From: Hyaloperonospora brassicae
Lineage: Eukaryota; Oomycota; Peronosporomycetes; Peronosporales; Peronosporaceae
Assembly: GCA_947650285.1 (NCBI GenBank)
Contig: CANTFL010001490.1
Location: 310,001-374,000, forward strand
Reading direction: 5' to 3'
DNA: 64,000 bases
The notes under the pieces were generated by a model, which worked only from the letters and a program-made list of their open reading frames with translations, ran no database searches and was not told where the DNA came from. This document shows positions 46,425-57,668 of this stretch, one piece after another (positions within the stretch are counted from its first letter, which is position 1; the number at the start of each line of letters is the position of its first letter). Both the position numbers and the translations under genes were made by a program.

Positions 46425-49400
46425 TGGAGCAATCCACACCTCTTACTGAGGGTCAAAAGGTCGCGCTTGAAAGCTGACCGCGGCTACAGGCCCTGAGTAT
46501 TTGAAGTTTCTAGCTGCACAAGGTCCCGATGTGCTAACTGCACGAGTCGAGACCTTCATGCAGTATAAAACTGCCCTTTTAGGGCAGGTTTTAAACCAGG
46601 TAGCGTTGTCAATGCCGACACGCTACGTGGTAATGCCAGATAAAGAGACCAAGCCTCATCCACTTCGTGTGGATGTCAAATTTTAATCCGGGAAGGAAGG
46701 AGAAATCTACCCATCTGGATCCGTGAGATTGAGATGGAGGTCTCGTCTTATCTCGCTTGAGCATTAGCCAGTCTCGATGGTTATCTCTAAGCTCGATGGA
46801 AGATCTAGAGAGTGGGCTCTGACGTGTAAATCGTCAGTCGACTTGGCCTTTCCCACATGGGATTCGCTCAAGTTAGACCTTTTGCGAGTTTTCTCGCTGC
46901 CTAACCAGACTTATCTCGTGCGATCACGCTTCTTATCTACCCTTCGGGGTAGGAATGACTTAACGGACTATGTACAAGCGTTGAGAACTCTGATGGCTGC
47001 TATGCAGTCTTACCCTCTCCCTGATACAGTTTGCGTGACTGTCTTCATGGAAGGTCTTCGTACTGGCATGGCCAGAACCGAGATATTTCGGGTCCATCCC
47101 TCTAATTTTGAAGAGGCTGTGAGCATTGCTCAAAATGCTGAGAATAACTTAAAGTCGGCCAGACTTGGTTGGAATGGGTATAACCCAAGCTTTGTGAGGG
47201 CAACCTTGACAAACACCTCGGCTTACTGTAAGCCAGAACCGATGGATCTCAGCTATGGTGAAGATGAAGGTGAAGCTGAGCTTCAGGTTGCGGAGTAACA
47301 ACCGGAAGAGAGACGCTGTTACATGTGCGGAAGCACTAAACACTTGCGTCCCACTTGTCCTTTGCGCAAACAGCGCCAGACTCTTATCCGTCGAAAACCC
47401 GGCCCCAACCAGAAATATGGTATGGCACGGGGAAACGTCAACACCCATTAAACGCGGGGCGCCCTACTGGGATAGAACTAGGTTCTGTTACTTCTTAATG
47501 AGGTAGAGGAAAAAAGGGCTTATCCCCAAAGAGCTCTGTGCCCGTCAGCACATAATGTGTATACAAACCTGGCTTGTTAGTCGCTGAGGCGACAGTAAAA
47601 GGCTTTGAGAAGCAGTGGTAGATTTTAATCGATTCTAGAGCATCATACAATAATGCTCGACGTCTTTACCGTGAGAAAAGACAGCGATATGCCGAAGCGC
47701 TCGAAGCGCATGGAGGTGATTCGATCACTGTTCGTCTAGCGACTGGAAGTCGAGTCACTGTGCCTAAAGTTTCGTTGAACTTAGGTATGAAGTTTTTGGA
47801 CTTTGACAGCATTAAACGCAGCCTTGTCTTCGATTTGGATTCGATATATGATCGCATCCTAGTTATGACCTAGCTTGAATGACATGAGCCATGGATTAAT
47901 TGGAGGTCTAAACCCTTAGGCGCAACGCGCAATTTTCCTAGCGAAGCTTTGGAGAGCCATGAACCCACCTTTGCTAGGCAAAAAAATCACTATTGGTTCG
48001 AGCCATTGACAGAGGATGTCAACGTGCTGGACATTGGTAGTTCCGGCTTAATTAACATCAATGTCAATGACATGAATATTATGCGGATATCTTTCACCGT
48101 ATGTGAAGAGAGTTGTACTCCGTTGAGTGATGCTCGTTGTGATAGTGAGTCACTGCATGCTACAGGCATGGTTGACCAGGGGTCGAGTCATCAAGAATGT
48201 AATTCATCTGATGTGAGTGGGGTGGCACGTGAAATTCCACTGAGTGAGGGCGGCCGCGATGGTTGAACGTTGGTATTGGCATTGTTTGCGAAAAGCCAAA
48301 GCATTCAGGGCAAGGCTCACATAATGAACGTGAAGTCGTACGTGGTAATTCACTGGGTGAAGAGTTCGAGTTACGTAAATATCCATTAGATGTCGCTCAA
48401 GACATGAGCTCTCGTATAGAGCGTGCTAAGATTAATAGCAACCACAGAGACTCTACTATCCCGGCCTCTAGGAGGCGTAAGGTTTTTTTATGGAAACAAT
48501 CTCATCGTCGAATGGCATCTGTTAAGCGCCCAACGTCTAAGAAGTCACGAACTGATAATAGTAACAAAACACTATTTACACTTGTCGATGGAGTGACTGG
48601 CTATGTTGAAGGCAACATTAGCCTAGAGACTCTTCCGTTCTTGGATGCTCTATTTGAACTAGACGAAATGTCTGATGGCGAATTCAGCCAAGACTTGCAT
48701 GCAGGAGAGTTACCCAATTTAGTGGTCATTCGACCCGACGTTGAGTTGAACTCATCCTCATTATTAGACGAGTCCGTCCTGGAGGACAAGAAAGAGACAC
48801 TTAGTGAGCGTAGTGGATCTACCATAATTAAGGATTCTGTGGATCCGCTCTATGATTTGGTAAAGGAGTTTCAAGACGTGGTGGGTCACGACCCACCGTC
48901 TGTCTTATCTCCTGATAAAGGTGTTTGTCATGAAATTAACTTATTTCTGGAACTAAATACTGCGTAACACGTCAATGGAATTGAACGAAGGAACAGTGTG
49001 ACGTCATTGAAGGCTTCTTTCATTTAGATCACGCGGCAGGAATGGTTCGTGAGAGCAAAGCTCCTCATTCCACACCAACATTTTGTGTCAGAAAGCCCAA
49101 TGGAGAGTGGCGCATCGTTCATGCTCACAATTAGCTTAATGCGGCCACCATCCCGGCTCAGACACCAATCCCTACGAAAGATGTTCATCAGAACAACATG
49201 GTGGGATGTACAATGTACAGAGCACTCGACCTAGTCGACGTTTATTACCAGTTGCTCATGCAAGAGAGCTATATTCCGCTGACGGCGGTCATTACTCCGA
49301 GCGGTATGCTCTAGGAGTGGCTCGTTATGCCACATAGATTGTCAAATGCCCCAGCTACATTCGATCGTCTTGTGACGCAACTGTTCAGACCTCATCGAGG

Positions 49401-51640
49401 TTATGCACAGACATACTTTGATGACATCTTTGTCCATAGTCGTGCTGTGAACGGTCGGTCAGATGTGGATAATCATATCGACCATTTACGAGCGGTGCTC
49501 GAGTGCATGCGCACAAATAAGTTGTATGCGAACGACTCTAAGTGCATCTTTGGTGCATAAGAGATTCCCTATTTAGGGTGATTCATTGGGAAGCGAGGCC
49601 TTAGAGCGAATCCCGCTAAGGGTGAAGCCATAGTCTATTGGTCGGTTCCTAAGAACCAAAAGGACTTACGTAAGTGACTTGGTCTTGCCAATTACTTACA
49701 AAAGTATAGTGCGAAATACGCAGACATGGTTCGGCCATTATCCATTCTCCTAAACCAGGGTGTGGGTTGGTGCTGGATAGCACCGGGAATGAGGCTTTTA
49801 AATCAGTAAAGGAGGGTCTCCTTCATGCGCCAATCTTGGCTTTGCCTGATTTTGATCGATCTTTTAGTGTCGTCTGTGACGCATTTGACTTTGCCATAGG
49901 CAGTGTTCTGTTACAAACGGATGTTGATGGACGGGAACGCGTCATTGTGTATGAGTCTCGACCGCTCAAAGTTGATGGAAAGAACTACCCAGTTCATGAC
50001 AAGGAGCTACTTGCAATTAAGTACGCTTAAGTCAAATTCAGATTCCACCTGCTTGGCTCCAAGCCGTTTGTGATCGATACCGATCATGCGTCATTGCGCG
50101 CTGCGACCCATTCGCCACATCTCTATCATAAAATGGCTCGTTGGCTTTCATTATTTGCCGATTTTAACTTTGAGGTGAAGTATAAGCCGGGTAAGCAGAA
50201 TTCTTTGGCCGATTCGTTGTCACGCAGGCCTGACTATAAGATTCCTCACGTTACGACTCTATCGTCGTCGTTCACTGACCTCATCTGTTCGGCATATGCC
50301 AAAGATGAAAATTGTGTAGCTCTGCTACGTGCTCTAGGGAGCGAGGAGTTCCAATACTCGGACATAGACTTGTCGGCACGATTACGTGCGAGACCACATC
50401 GATATTCCATCGATTAAGGCCTGTTGTGCTATAGCACGAATTTTGAGGATTCTCCTCGTATCTTGGTTCCTCATGATGAGGAGTTGAAGTATCAGACCCT
50501 CTATTAGGCGCATGATACTGCGGTGATCGGTCATCTTGGTCGTGAGAAGACCTATAGCTCTGTAAGCCAATTTTTATGGTGACCCACACTTTACAAATGG
50601 GTGCACATATGTGCGTACGTGTGAAACGTGTCAACGGGTATAACCCTCGGCTCATGCGGCTGCGCCGCTAGCTGGTCTACATATATCCTCTGGGTGTTGG
50701 GAGTCTATTAGCATGTACTTCATGTTCGTTTTAACGAAAGATGCGCATGGTAATACGGGTATCGTGGTCTTTGTTGACCGTTTGAGCAAGATGGAATACT
50801 TGGCGGCTGTGCCGGATACCATTGATGGTGAGGGTACAACGAAGCTGTTTATCGATCGAGTGTTTCGACAACACGGGTTGCCTCTGGAAATTGTCTCTGA
50901 TCGAGACCCTCGCTTCACTGGGAAGTTTTGGAAGTTCATCTTCAAGGTGCTCGGCACACCATTGGACATGTTCACAGCGTATCATCCGCAGACTGATGGT
51001 CAAGCCGAGCGAGTGAATGTCATTATCGGTAACACCTTGCGCAGTGTTTGCGCTAATACACCAAAACGGTGGAGTTCGATGCCCCCGGTCGTTGATTTTG
51101 CGTTGAATAACGCCTTGCATGCCTCCACCGGCTACACACCGTTCTATGTGAATGTTCTCACACACCCTCGCGTTCCGTTAACGCTACCACTGCGTGGTTC
51201 AGGGCTTGGTGAGGGAGAGATGGCCGATCGGCTCGCTGATATTAGCCCTGCTACTGTTCATAAACAGGAAAGCGACTTTATCGCAACGCGATTGAATGTC
51301 TGACGACATGTGCGTTAAGCACTGGGTGATAGCCAAGACAAACAGGAGTAACAAGCTGATGCGAAAGGCAGAGGTTGTATTGAACGTGATGAGGTCGGAG
51401 ACCAAGTTCTACTCAATGCTAAAAACCTACCTACAAATTTATTGTCTGCCGTCTTCAAGACAAAGTTGCGCCCGCGCTTCATCGAAACATTCACGGTCGT
51501 CGCTAAGAAGGAACTTGCGTATACGCTCAACCTTTCGCGCAAAATGCGCACACACCCTGTGTTCTACGTTGGATTGCTTAAGCCGTATCAGGATCCGTCC
51601 CACGCGAACTTGGAGGCGCTTGCGCCGCGTAGTTTGGCCT
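46425..51640 (+). pseudogene. Gypsy gag-pol (gag, zinc knuckle, PR, RT, RNase H, integrase), broken
   Basis: Gag capsid sequence runs over 46501-46686 and 46777-47298, then after an in-frame TAA continues to a CCHC knuckle (CYMCGSTKHLRPTC, about 47320). A protease-region HEPWINWRSK motif lies near 47885. RT pieces include MPHRLSNAPATFDRL and the catalytic box YFDDI at about 49417, with stops upstream and downstream. RNase H begins at about 49860 (VVCDAFDFAIGSV) and its end lies near 50210. The integrase His/Cys zinc region is about 50520-50640, and the core 50713-51303 has the second Asp (SDRDPRFTG) and Glu (GQAERVN). At the first catalytic Asp position the sequence reads SMYF, with Tyr. The C-terminal part ends with VFYVGLLKPY near 51590. 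The element cannot encode its own enzymes. Confidence 0.9.
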
Positions 51641-52900
51641 TGCCATCGGTTGCTGAATCCGTATCAAGATGTCAAGCTGATCCTCCATCCGGGCTTGGCC
51701 CAAATCCGATGCCTGGACACGGGCTTGGTCCAACTCCAACGCCTGAACACGCGCTCGCATCGCGTCAAACGCACTCTGGGCCTTACCCAGTGTCTCACGG
51801 AGACCACTCAGCTCGAGAAGCACCTTCTCATGCTCCCCCTTTGGTACACCGACCGCTATCGACGCTGCTTGATGAGCAAGGGAACCATCAGTTCCATGCG
51901 GAGAATTCCTGATGGGACGTCGTCGTCATGGCCATAACCAGTATCTGGTGAGGCGAGGGTACCCTGAGTCGGAGAACTCATGGGAGTATGAGATAACCCT
52001 TCGGCAGGATTGCCCATACGCCGTGGATATTTTTGAACATCATGGCTAGGGTCATTCTGCGACCACAAACGCTTCTCACCAATACTGGTGGAAAGTAGCG
52101 GGTTGCTCCGCACCATTGGGTCGGAACCCGCGGATCCCGGCGTAGCCGAAACATAGCGCGTTTGATTACGCAGTTGGCCTATGGCCTTGAGCTTGGCGTA
52201 TTCGTACCGGAGCTTTCGTTCCAAACGAACATCAGCCACATCGGTAATTGCTCTCAGAGTTGTCCTGCTGCTGAGGCTTGCGGTTTACCCAGCGGATGAA
52301 TTGGTTGTCCTCCTCTTCAGGCGACTCACCGGCGAACAACAATATGTGCACGCCGTTAATCGGTCTAACCGAAATACCACGAGCTAGGCTCTCAAGTTGT
52401 GCCTTGTACTGACCCTTTTGTGGTCAAGAATGGTTCGAGATACCTCTCATGCAGAACATGGCGGAAGGCGATGTCTTCTGGCGACGTAGCCTCTGTGGAA
52501 ATGGCCCATGTTGAAAGGCTACGGTCTTCCGTTTGACGGAGATGTTCCTCCACGTCAGGTGTTGAGAAAACATATCCGCTCCGGTTTTGAACGAGCTTTT
52601 TGGTCTGAGCGCGACGAAAAGCTTTCTCCTCACGCTAGAGAATCAACTCCTATTGCTCGTCGAGCGATTTGGCGATGATGTGCTCACCGGCCTCTGTTGC
52701 ATGATGCTGCACCTTTGGCGCGGTGGTTTCACCACGTTCAACAAACGGATTTGGTGCTGTGAGAGGTCGAGCCTCAGACACAGGGGGTTGGACGTTTTTC
52801 CTTCATCTCCATCGACATTGGTATCGCTACCATTGTCCACATCCTCATCAACGTTGGGGAAGGAGGAAAGAGTTCGAGACTTGTTAGGTGGCGATGCCAT
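51578..52900 (-). pseudogene. Antisense reading frame inside the 3' part of the gypsy element
   Basis: Downstream of the integrase, the protein-like sequence is on the opposite strand. It begins at ATG 52900 (MASPPNKSRTLSSFPNVDED, acidic), shifts frame near 52795, and continues with segments such as VSEARPLTAPNPFVERGE and AEHLRQ-like pieces broken by stops. It then runs through 52239-51856 (RLERKLRYEYAKLKAIGQL) and 51823-51578 (a heptad-like coiled coil with LSGLRETLGKAQSAFDAMRA). Such antisense accessory frames are known from some plant gypsy elements. I do not recognise the protein; a gag-like or coiled-coil accessory role is only inference. This copy is decayed. Confidence 0.6.
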
Positions 52901-53008
52901 GGTGTTTCATTTTTGGCACAACGTGAAATTAAAGCGTACACACACCGACCTCTTCGAGGAAAGTATTCGATTGACGTTTCGTGGTAACGTCAGTCTGGTG
53001 GGGGAGGG

Positions 53009-53489
53009 TGCAACGGGGTTACGCAACAGGGTGTGTGTAACGGGTTTCATAACATGTGTGGTACACAAAGAACGGAGTCACACAGAAATGATACTAGAAC
53101 ACCATATCAATTGTCGGTGGATGACGTGTGTCAGCCACCAAATTACGAGATCTTTTAGGAGGTATTATTTCGAACAGCAGTGACCAGGTTAAGTACGTTG
53201 TTCTGAAGTGTTCTTTTCGATCGACATAAATAAAGTTCAGTTCCCATTTTGGTCACTTAAGACACGTGCCTTACGAGGCGTCTTTGATCGGTAAGAGCTA
53301 GCAACGCCTGTAACGGTATCTACTCTTGAGCATTCTGTGCTGCGATTTTCTTGAATCGTTTGGTCCCCTGGAACATGGACCGTAAGCTCTCTGAGCTTGT
53401 AGACTTTCTGAGTCGGGTTCTCTGAACCAAAGTTGCTCGTCGAGCGTTAAGTATTCCTCTGACTTTAGGAGCTGTGCATCTCCGGTACA
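53009..53489 (+). repeat. 3' LTR of gypsy element
   Basis: Begins TGCAACGGGG right after the polypurine tract and ends CTCCGGTACA. For over 100 bases around 53100-53220 it is identical or nearly so to the 5' LTR. Confidence 0.88.
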
Positions 53490-53573
53490 ACGGTAGACTA
53501 ACACCAGATTGCCCCTTTTACAACCTCCTGATGGTGTCATTAAACTCTCTCATCACATCTTTTATCGGTACAC

Positions 53574-53897
53574 TTGATCGAGCTGGTACTGACGAGACAG
53601 ATCGCTGTACATAAGTGCTGCCAATGTAAAGGCATTATGGACCCAATTCTGCGGAGCAGATTCAGGAGCTCGACGAAGAAAGTGTCTAGCTTGCTGTACG
53701 CGAGGCGACATTATGACTCGGAGGCCCATATTGATTGCAGCACAAGTACATATCTTCGTGGTTGTCCATGGTGCGTCCTTGTACGGAAGGGCAGGGTGGA
53801 AGCATGCAGTGAACTTAGGTTGACGGGCGCGGATCACAACGACGAGTGCACGGCCAACCCTTTCAGCTTTGTAGAACGAGAAAACGGTCCAATATGA
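53574..53897 (+). pseudogene. Possible FLYWCH/MULE-type zinc-finger fragment
   Basis: A 107-codon frame just after the 3' LTR contains YLRGCPWCVLVRKG and, 20 residues later, LTGADHNDEC. This C...W...H-x-x-x-C order is like the N-terminal DNA-binding module of MULE transposases. No catalytic core follows before the next gene. It is either a truncated MULE remnant or chance; the call is weak. Confidence 0.3.
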
Positions 53898-53990
53898 TTT
53901 GTAGCAAGCGCAATATTGACTATATGCTATGTGGTACTATCACCGCAAGCCGGTCGTCGAAGCGCGAGCGACACGTTGGCTGAGAGCCAA

Positions 53991-54203
53991 ATGTACATTT
54001 CGTTGGTGATTCTATCCATTATCAGTATAGATCAGAGCGTTGGCGCACACGGTTTCGTAAAGAGCTATCTATTTCCAGCAGTTACGTACGTCCAGCAGCA
54101 AGTCGACAGCCGTCAGCAGCAAGTCGACAGCCGTCAGCAGCAGAGACGTGCAGCTTGCCGCCATTCGACATACAGCCGGTACACATGCCCCAGCACCGCC
54201 TAA
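53991..54203 (+). pseudogene. Possible truncated secreted protein with N-terminal His after signal peptide
   Basis: From ATG 53991, a hydrophobic signal-like segment (MYISLVILSIISIDQSVGA) is followed directly by HGFVKS. A mature protein starting HG after signal cleavage is typical of lytic polysaccharide monooxygenase-like and related secreted oomycete proteins. After about 35 residues the frame dissolves into a Gln/Arg/Ser repeat from a 21-bp tandem repeat (54092-54142) and ends. Only about 70 codons remain, too short for a functional enzyme. Splicing to later exons was not found. Confidence 0.35.
54092..54142 (+). repeat. 21-bp tandem repeat, about 2.4 copies
   Basis: The unit CAGCAGCAAGTCGACAGCCGT is repeated at 54092 and 54113, with a partial third copy. 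It encodes Gln-Gln-Val-Asp-Ser-Arg-Gln in the frame of the truncated secreted protein. Confidence 0.75.
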
Positions 54204-54599
54204 AACCATAAGATTTGATTGACTGGCCGACGCATCTTGATCACAGTCATTTGTATTGCCGACCCCCTCATCGCAAACGTCTTTTTACATCATGTTTACT
54301 AATCTTAATGTATTACAAAATGTCCTTGCCTCCTAAGCCCTTTTTGATCAAATACCCAATTCCATCGTTATCCGCTCTGTAAGTCCGTCCGTCTACTGTG
54401 AAAAAAACCCCACCGACGACAAAATATCTTACCACTTACGTTTGTCGTGGGTGTGTACCCCCCCACGCCGATCTGCTTGTGCAATCGCCGTCGTACCCCT
54501 CGCTGTTTTACATCCCCGACGTCGTAAATCCGAGTCCCCCTAAAACAACGTACCCTCGCTCGCCCGTCCCCCAGGTGCACGTTTTCGGTCGCCCGTCCC
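54204..54599. other. Promoter-side region of the phosphoglycerate-mutase-like gene
   Basis: No gene of its own. The first half is AT-rich and the part near 54540-54599 becomes GC-rich, marking the return to gene-dense sequence. Confidence 0.5.
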
Positions 54600-55990
54600 A
54601 TGAAGGCGCTCGCAGCGCTCGCGCTCACGGCTGTCGTGGCCGCGTGCACGTGCCTTCTCGTGCAGCAGAAACGCCAGCGAGACGTCCGGTCGTGCGGCTG
54701 CCGCGACGGCGAGTGCTGCAACTCTGTGCGTGCGTCCGAGCGGCGCTATCAGCTGCCGCGAACGCACGTAGCGCATTGGGATACGCGCAAGAGCACGTGC
54801 GACGCGAGTTGGTCGGCGTTGGTACCAGCGAAAGGGACGGAAGCTGCACCCGATTGTCGGCTTCGCACCAGCTTTGGGACTCTGATCCTCTTGCGGCACG
54901 GCCAGAGCGTCTGGAACCGCAAACCCGACCGGCCGACGGAGCTGTGGCGCTACGCTGGATCGATTGACATTCCCCTGAGGTAAAGAGGTCGTTCATTGTG
55001 CTTTGTAGGGACTGGTAGAGGGCATGCGGGGGAGTGACTGACGTGCGGTGATGGGTTCAGTGAAGTGGGCATGCAAGAAGCACTGGAAGCTGGAAAGCGG
55101 CTCGAGTTTGTGCCGATTGATGTGGTGTTTTGCTCCCAGATGGATCGTGCACGCACGACAATGTCGCTCGCGTTGAGTGTGCATTCGAGCAAGAAGACTC
55201 CTGTCGTGGAGCATTGCTCGCCGCTGGAGAAACCGTCGTTTGAAGGCGTGAATGACAAGAGTCCCTACGACTTTGTACGTGGCAGGTGTTGCATTGCAAA
55301 CGTTGTGTTCTTTTTTCGACAGTCACTGATGTGGTGGTGGTGGTGATGGGTTAGATCATTCCAGTGTACGTGTCGCCGGCGCTCAATGAGAGAAATTTTG
55401 GCGACTTGCAGGTCTGCGTGTGCTCGTGATGGTTGTCGTTGTTGTTGTTGTTGTTGTTGAGTGTTTCATACGCGTTAACGTGCATGGACTGTGTTTGGTT
55501 TTGCAGGGAGTGCCAAGCACAAAGCACATTGTCATGTTTGAGCGCGAGCACGTGCAAAAGATTCGGAATGACTTTTACACGCGGTTTCCTGGAAGAAATG
55601 GCGAAAGCTGTGAAGACATTCACAACCGGACTATTCCATTCTTCAACTCGTTTATCATGCCGCATCTTGCAGCGGGGCGCAATGTGCTAGTATCCTCGCA
55701 CGGCTTTGTCATTCGGACGCTCATCAAGTACTTGGATGGCATGGACGCGAAAGAATTCAACGAGCAGATGACGCTGGAAAAGACAGCACCCGATAAGTGC
55801 TTGCTGCTCGCCCCGACCGGTATGTAGGCTACGCGCCGAAGCCTTTCGTGTGCATGTCTAGCACTAAGTTTTGATCTGCTACACAGGTGTCCCGCTCATG
55901 TACAAGTACGACAAGGGCAAATTTGCTAAGATCCCACAGACACGCCGTGACCGTGCAGAGAGTCTAAGCCGGAGTATTGCGCCGTATTAG
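54600..55990 (+). CDS. Phosphoglycerate mutase (2,3-BPG-dependent type) family protein with N-terminal membrane anchor
   Basis: Five exons, 54600-54979, 55061-55274, 55355-55411, 55507-55819 and 55887-55990 (phases 2, 0, 0, 1), give 355 aa. The histidine-phosphatase fold is complete: LLRHGQSVWN (catalytic His at residue 100), CSQMDRARTT, ALNERNFGDLQG (the Glu of the dPGM subgroup, across exons 3-4) and SSHGFVIRTLIKYLDG with the second His. These blocks are those of true phosphoglycerate mutases rather than general phosphatases. Unusual for a glycolytic enzyme, residues 4-22 are hydrophobic (LAALALTAVVAACTCLLV) and a Cys-rich stretch follows, so the protein may be membrane-anchored or targeted to an organelle or the secretory path. 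Introns are short (55-95 nt); intron 2 carries a (TGG)n run and intron 3 a (TTG)n run. Confidence 0.88.
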
Positions 55991-56212
55991 ATGACCACGC
56001 GTTAGTATAGTATCACTAGAGCAACGAAATCAGTCGTGTCCGAGAAGTAGCGGTGAAGCAAGTGGCGAACGACTGTACATTAGACGCCTTTTCGTAAACA
56101 GGAGCTCAGATCACCACCGGCAGAAAAGGCATTTGTCGTTGCATTATTAGTGCGTGCAGCTCCGTTTGCTCGGTTCTCTATCGCTTATCTGCTGGTGTTG
56201 TGAAACAACGCC
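55991..56212. other. Short convergent intergenic spacer
   Basis: 222 bp between the 3' ends of the mutase-like gene (+) and the U2A' gene (-). It must hold both 3' UTRs and poly(A) signals. No hairpin or terminator pattern was identified. Confidence 0.5.
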
Positions 56213-57668
56213 TTATGCTTCGCCGGCAGCCTCCTTCAAGCGCTTCACCAACTCTGCTTTCAAGCCCTTGATAGACAAACCTAGCTTCTTCAGCTCCTCG
56301 CGCAAGATAGTCACAGTCATCTGCGATATCGGCTTGAACGGCGTGTATGCTACGGTAATCTCCTCCACCGCCGCCTCCTCCATTTCTACATCTGCAGGCG
56401 GCATCTCGTGCTTGGCTTCTGGTACCTCTTCATCCATTGGTTCCGACTTTGCAGTTTCCTTTGGCGATACCTTGGCTGCTTCCTCCTTCTCCGACACATC
56501 AGATGCATGCGGTTCGGTAGGAGGCGCAACAACTGCTTCCTCCTCCATTTCGACATCAGATGCACGAGGTTCGGTAGGAGGCGCTACGGCTGCTTCCTCC
56601 TCCATTTCGACATCAGAAGCACGAGGTTCGGTAGGAGGCGCTACGGCTGCTTCCTTCTCCTTAAGCACGCCAGAAGCACGCGGTTCGGGAGGAGGCGCTT
56701 TGACTGCTTTCTCCTCCTTAAGCACGCCAGAAGCACGCGGTTCGGGAGGAGGCGCTTTGACTGCTTTCTCCTCCTTAAGCACGCCAGAAGCACGCGGTTC
56801 GGGTGGAGGCGCTACGCTTGCTGCAACGGCCACGTGCTGCTGCTCTGTGATCGTCACGTCCTCCATCGATTGCGTCGGAGCTGCAACAATCTCACCATGA
56901 GCCTCCCGAATAACTCTCTGTCCGACCACCGAGTTGAAAAACGCACTAGCCGCTTCTCGATCCTGTCTCGAGATCAAACCACCGACTCGATGAATACCAT
57001 CCTCTCTCCAGCTTCAAATCCACCAAGTGCAATCACAAAAGAACGAGAAACGTACACGTGGGCGAATCCGCTGAAAGTCGAGGACGTGCAGCTGCGGTAG
57101 CGTGTAAATGACGTACTCGCGGTAGTACTTGCGTTTCGTCACGGGGTTCCCGCTGAGCGAAAGCGTGTCGAGCTTTGTAAAGCAAGCCAGATGGTCCACC
57201 TCCGACAAGCGCGCAATGCGGTTCCCGGTCAGCATGAGGAACTCCATGTTGGCTATCGCGTCGGACAGATTCGCCTGGATCTTGACCACGTGGTTGTTAT
57301 GAAGCAGCAGCATGCGAAGCCGACGCAGACGCGGAAAGTTCTCGAGCTTCTTGATCTCATTGTCCGACAAGTCAATGCAGTCAAAGCCGTCCTAGAAACA
57401 CACGTAACCACGTGCAACATAAGAAAAATGAGACAAAATGAATCGAAAAAAGAAACAACAGTCCAAACTCGAGTCAGTCCGACCTGAGTGATGCCCAAGT
57501 TCTCGATCGCGGGGGCCTTGTAACCTGCAGCCATCGCGTTAGTCCACCACAGCACGACCGATAACCGACAAGACGCACGTAGAGAGTACCTCGGAGGTTC
57601 AGCTCGCGCTCACGCAGCGGGTTGATCGACACCTGTGCGCGCAGGATCACGTCGGCCGTGAGCCGCAT
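56213..57668 (-). CDS. SNRPA1: U2 snRNP A' (leucine-rich repeat) with C-terminal repeats and SAP domain
   Basis: Exons 57668-57590, 57524-57484, 57391-57056 and 56962-56213 (phases 1, 0, 0) give 401 aa. Residues 1-150 are U2A': MRLTADVILRAQ, RERELNLRGYKAPAIENLG, IDLSDNEIKKLENFPRLRRL, LTGNRIARL, GNPVTKRKYYREYVIYTLP and VLDFQRI. The post-LRR helix DREAASAFF also fits. U2A' binds U2B'' and the U2 snRNA stem-loop IV in the spliceosome. Known human and yeast versions end near residue 240-255. Here, after residue 200, come six 19-residue repeats rich in Glu, Pro and Ala (204-317), then an acidic linker, then a SAP motif at 364-401 (TILREELKKLGLSIKGLKAELVKRL), a DNA/RNA-binding helix pair. The repeats and the SAP are one uninterrupted exon with the U2A' helix, so the fusion is real unless the splice at 57056/56962 is wrong. 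Confidence 0.88.
56468..56809 (-). repeat. Six in-frame 57-bp repeats in the U2A'-SAP gene
   Basis: Each unit encodes 19 residues beginning PPPEPRASG or PPTEPRASD and ending in Glu/Lys/Ala/Val. The first three units are of one subtype (SGVLKE) and the next two and a half of another (SDVEME), showing stepwise duplication. Confidence 0.9.

Larger units (their letters stand above)
45883..53489 (+). mobile_element. Ty3/gypsy LTR retrotransposon, full length but defective
   Basis: Two nearly identical LTRs (483 and 481 bp) enclose gag, protease, reverse transcriptase, RNase H and integrase remnants in gypsy order on the plus strand, plus an antisense reading frame at the 3' side. A purine-rich tract GGTGGGGGAGGG directly precedes the 3' LTR. 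The sequences just outside (CCGAT left, ACGGT right) are not a matching target duplication, so an edge may be altered or the copy recombined. Many stops and shifts make it non-autonomous. Confidence 0.92.

Noticed and set aside
54540..54996. Long minus-strand frames opposite exon 1 of the mutase-like gene
   Set aside because: They are shadows of the GC-rich coding exon; the plus strand has a coherent five-exon enzyme.
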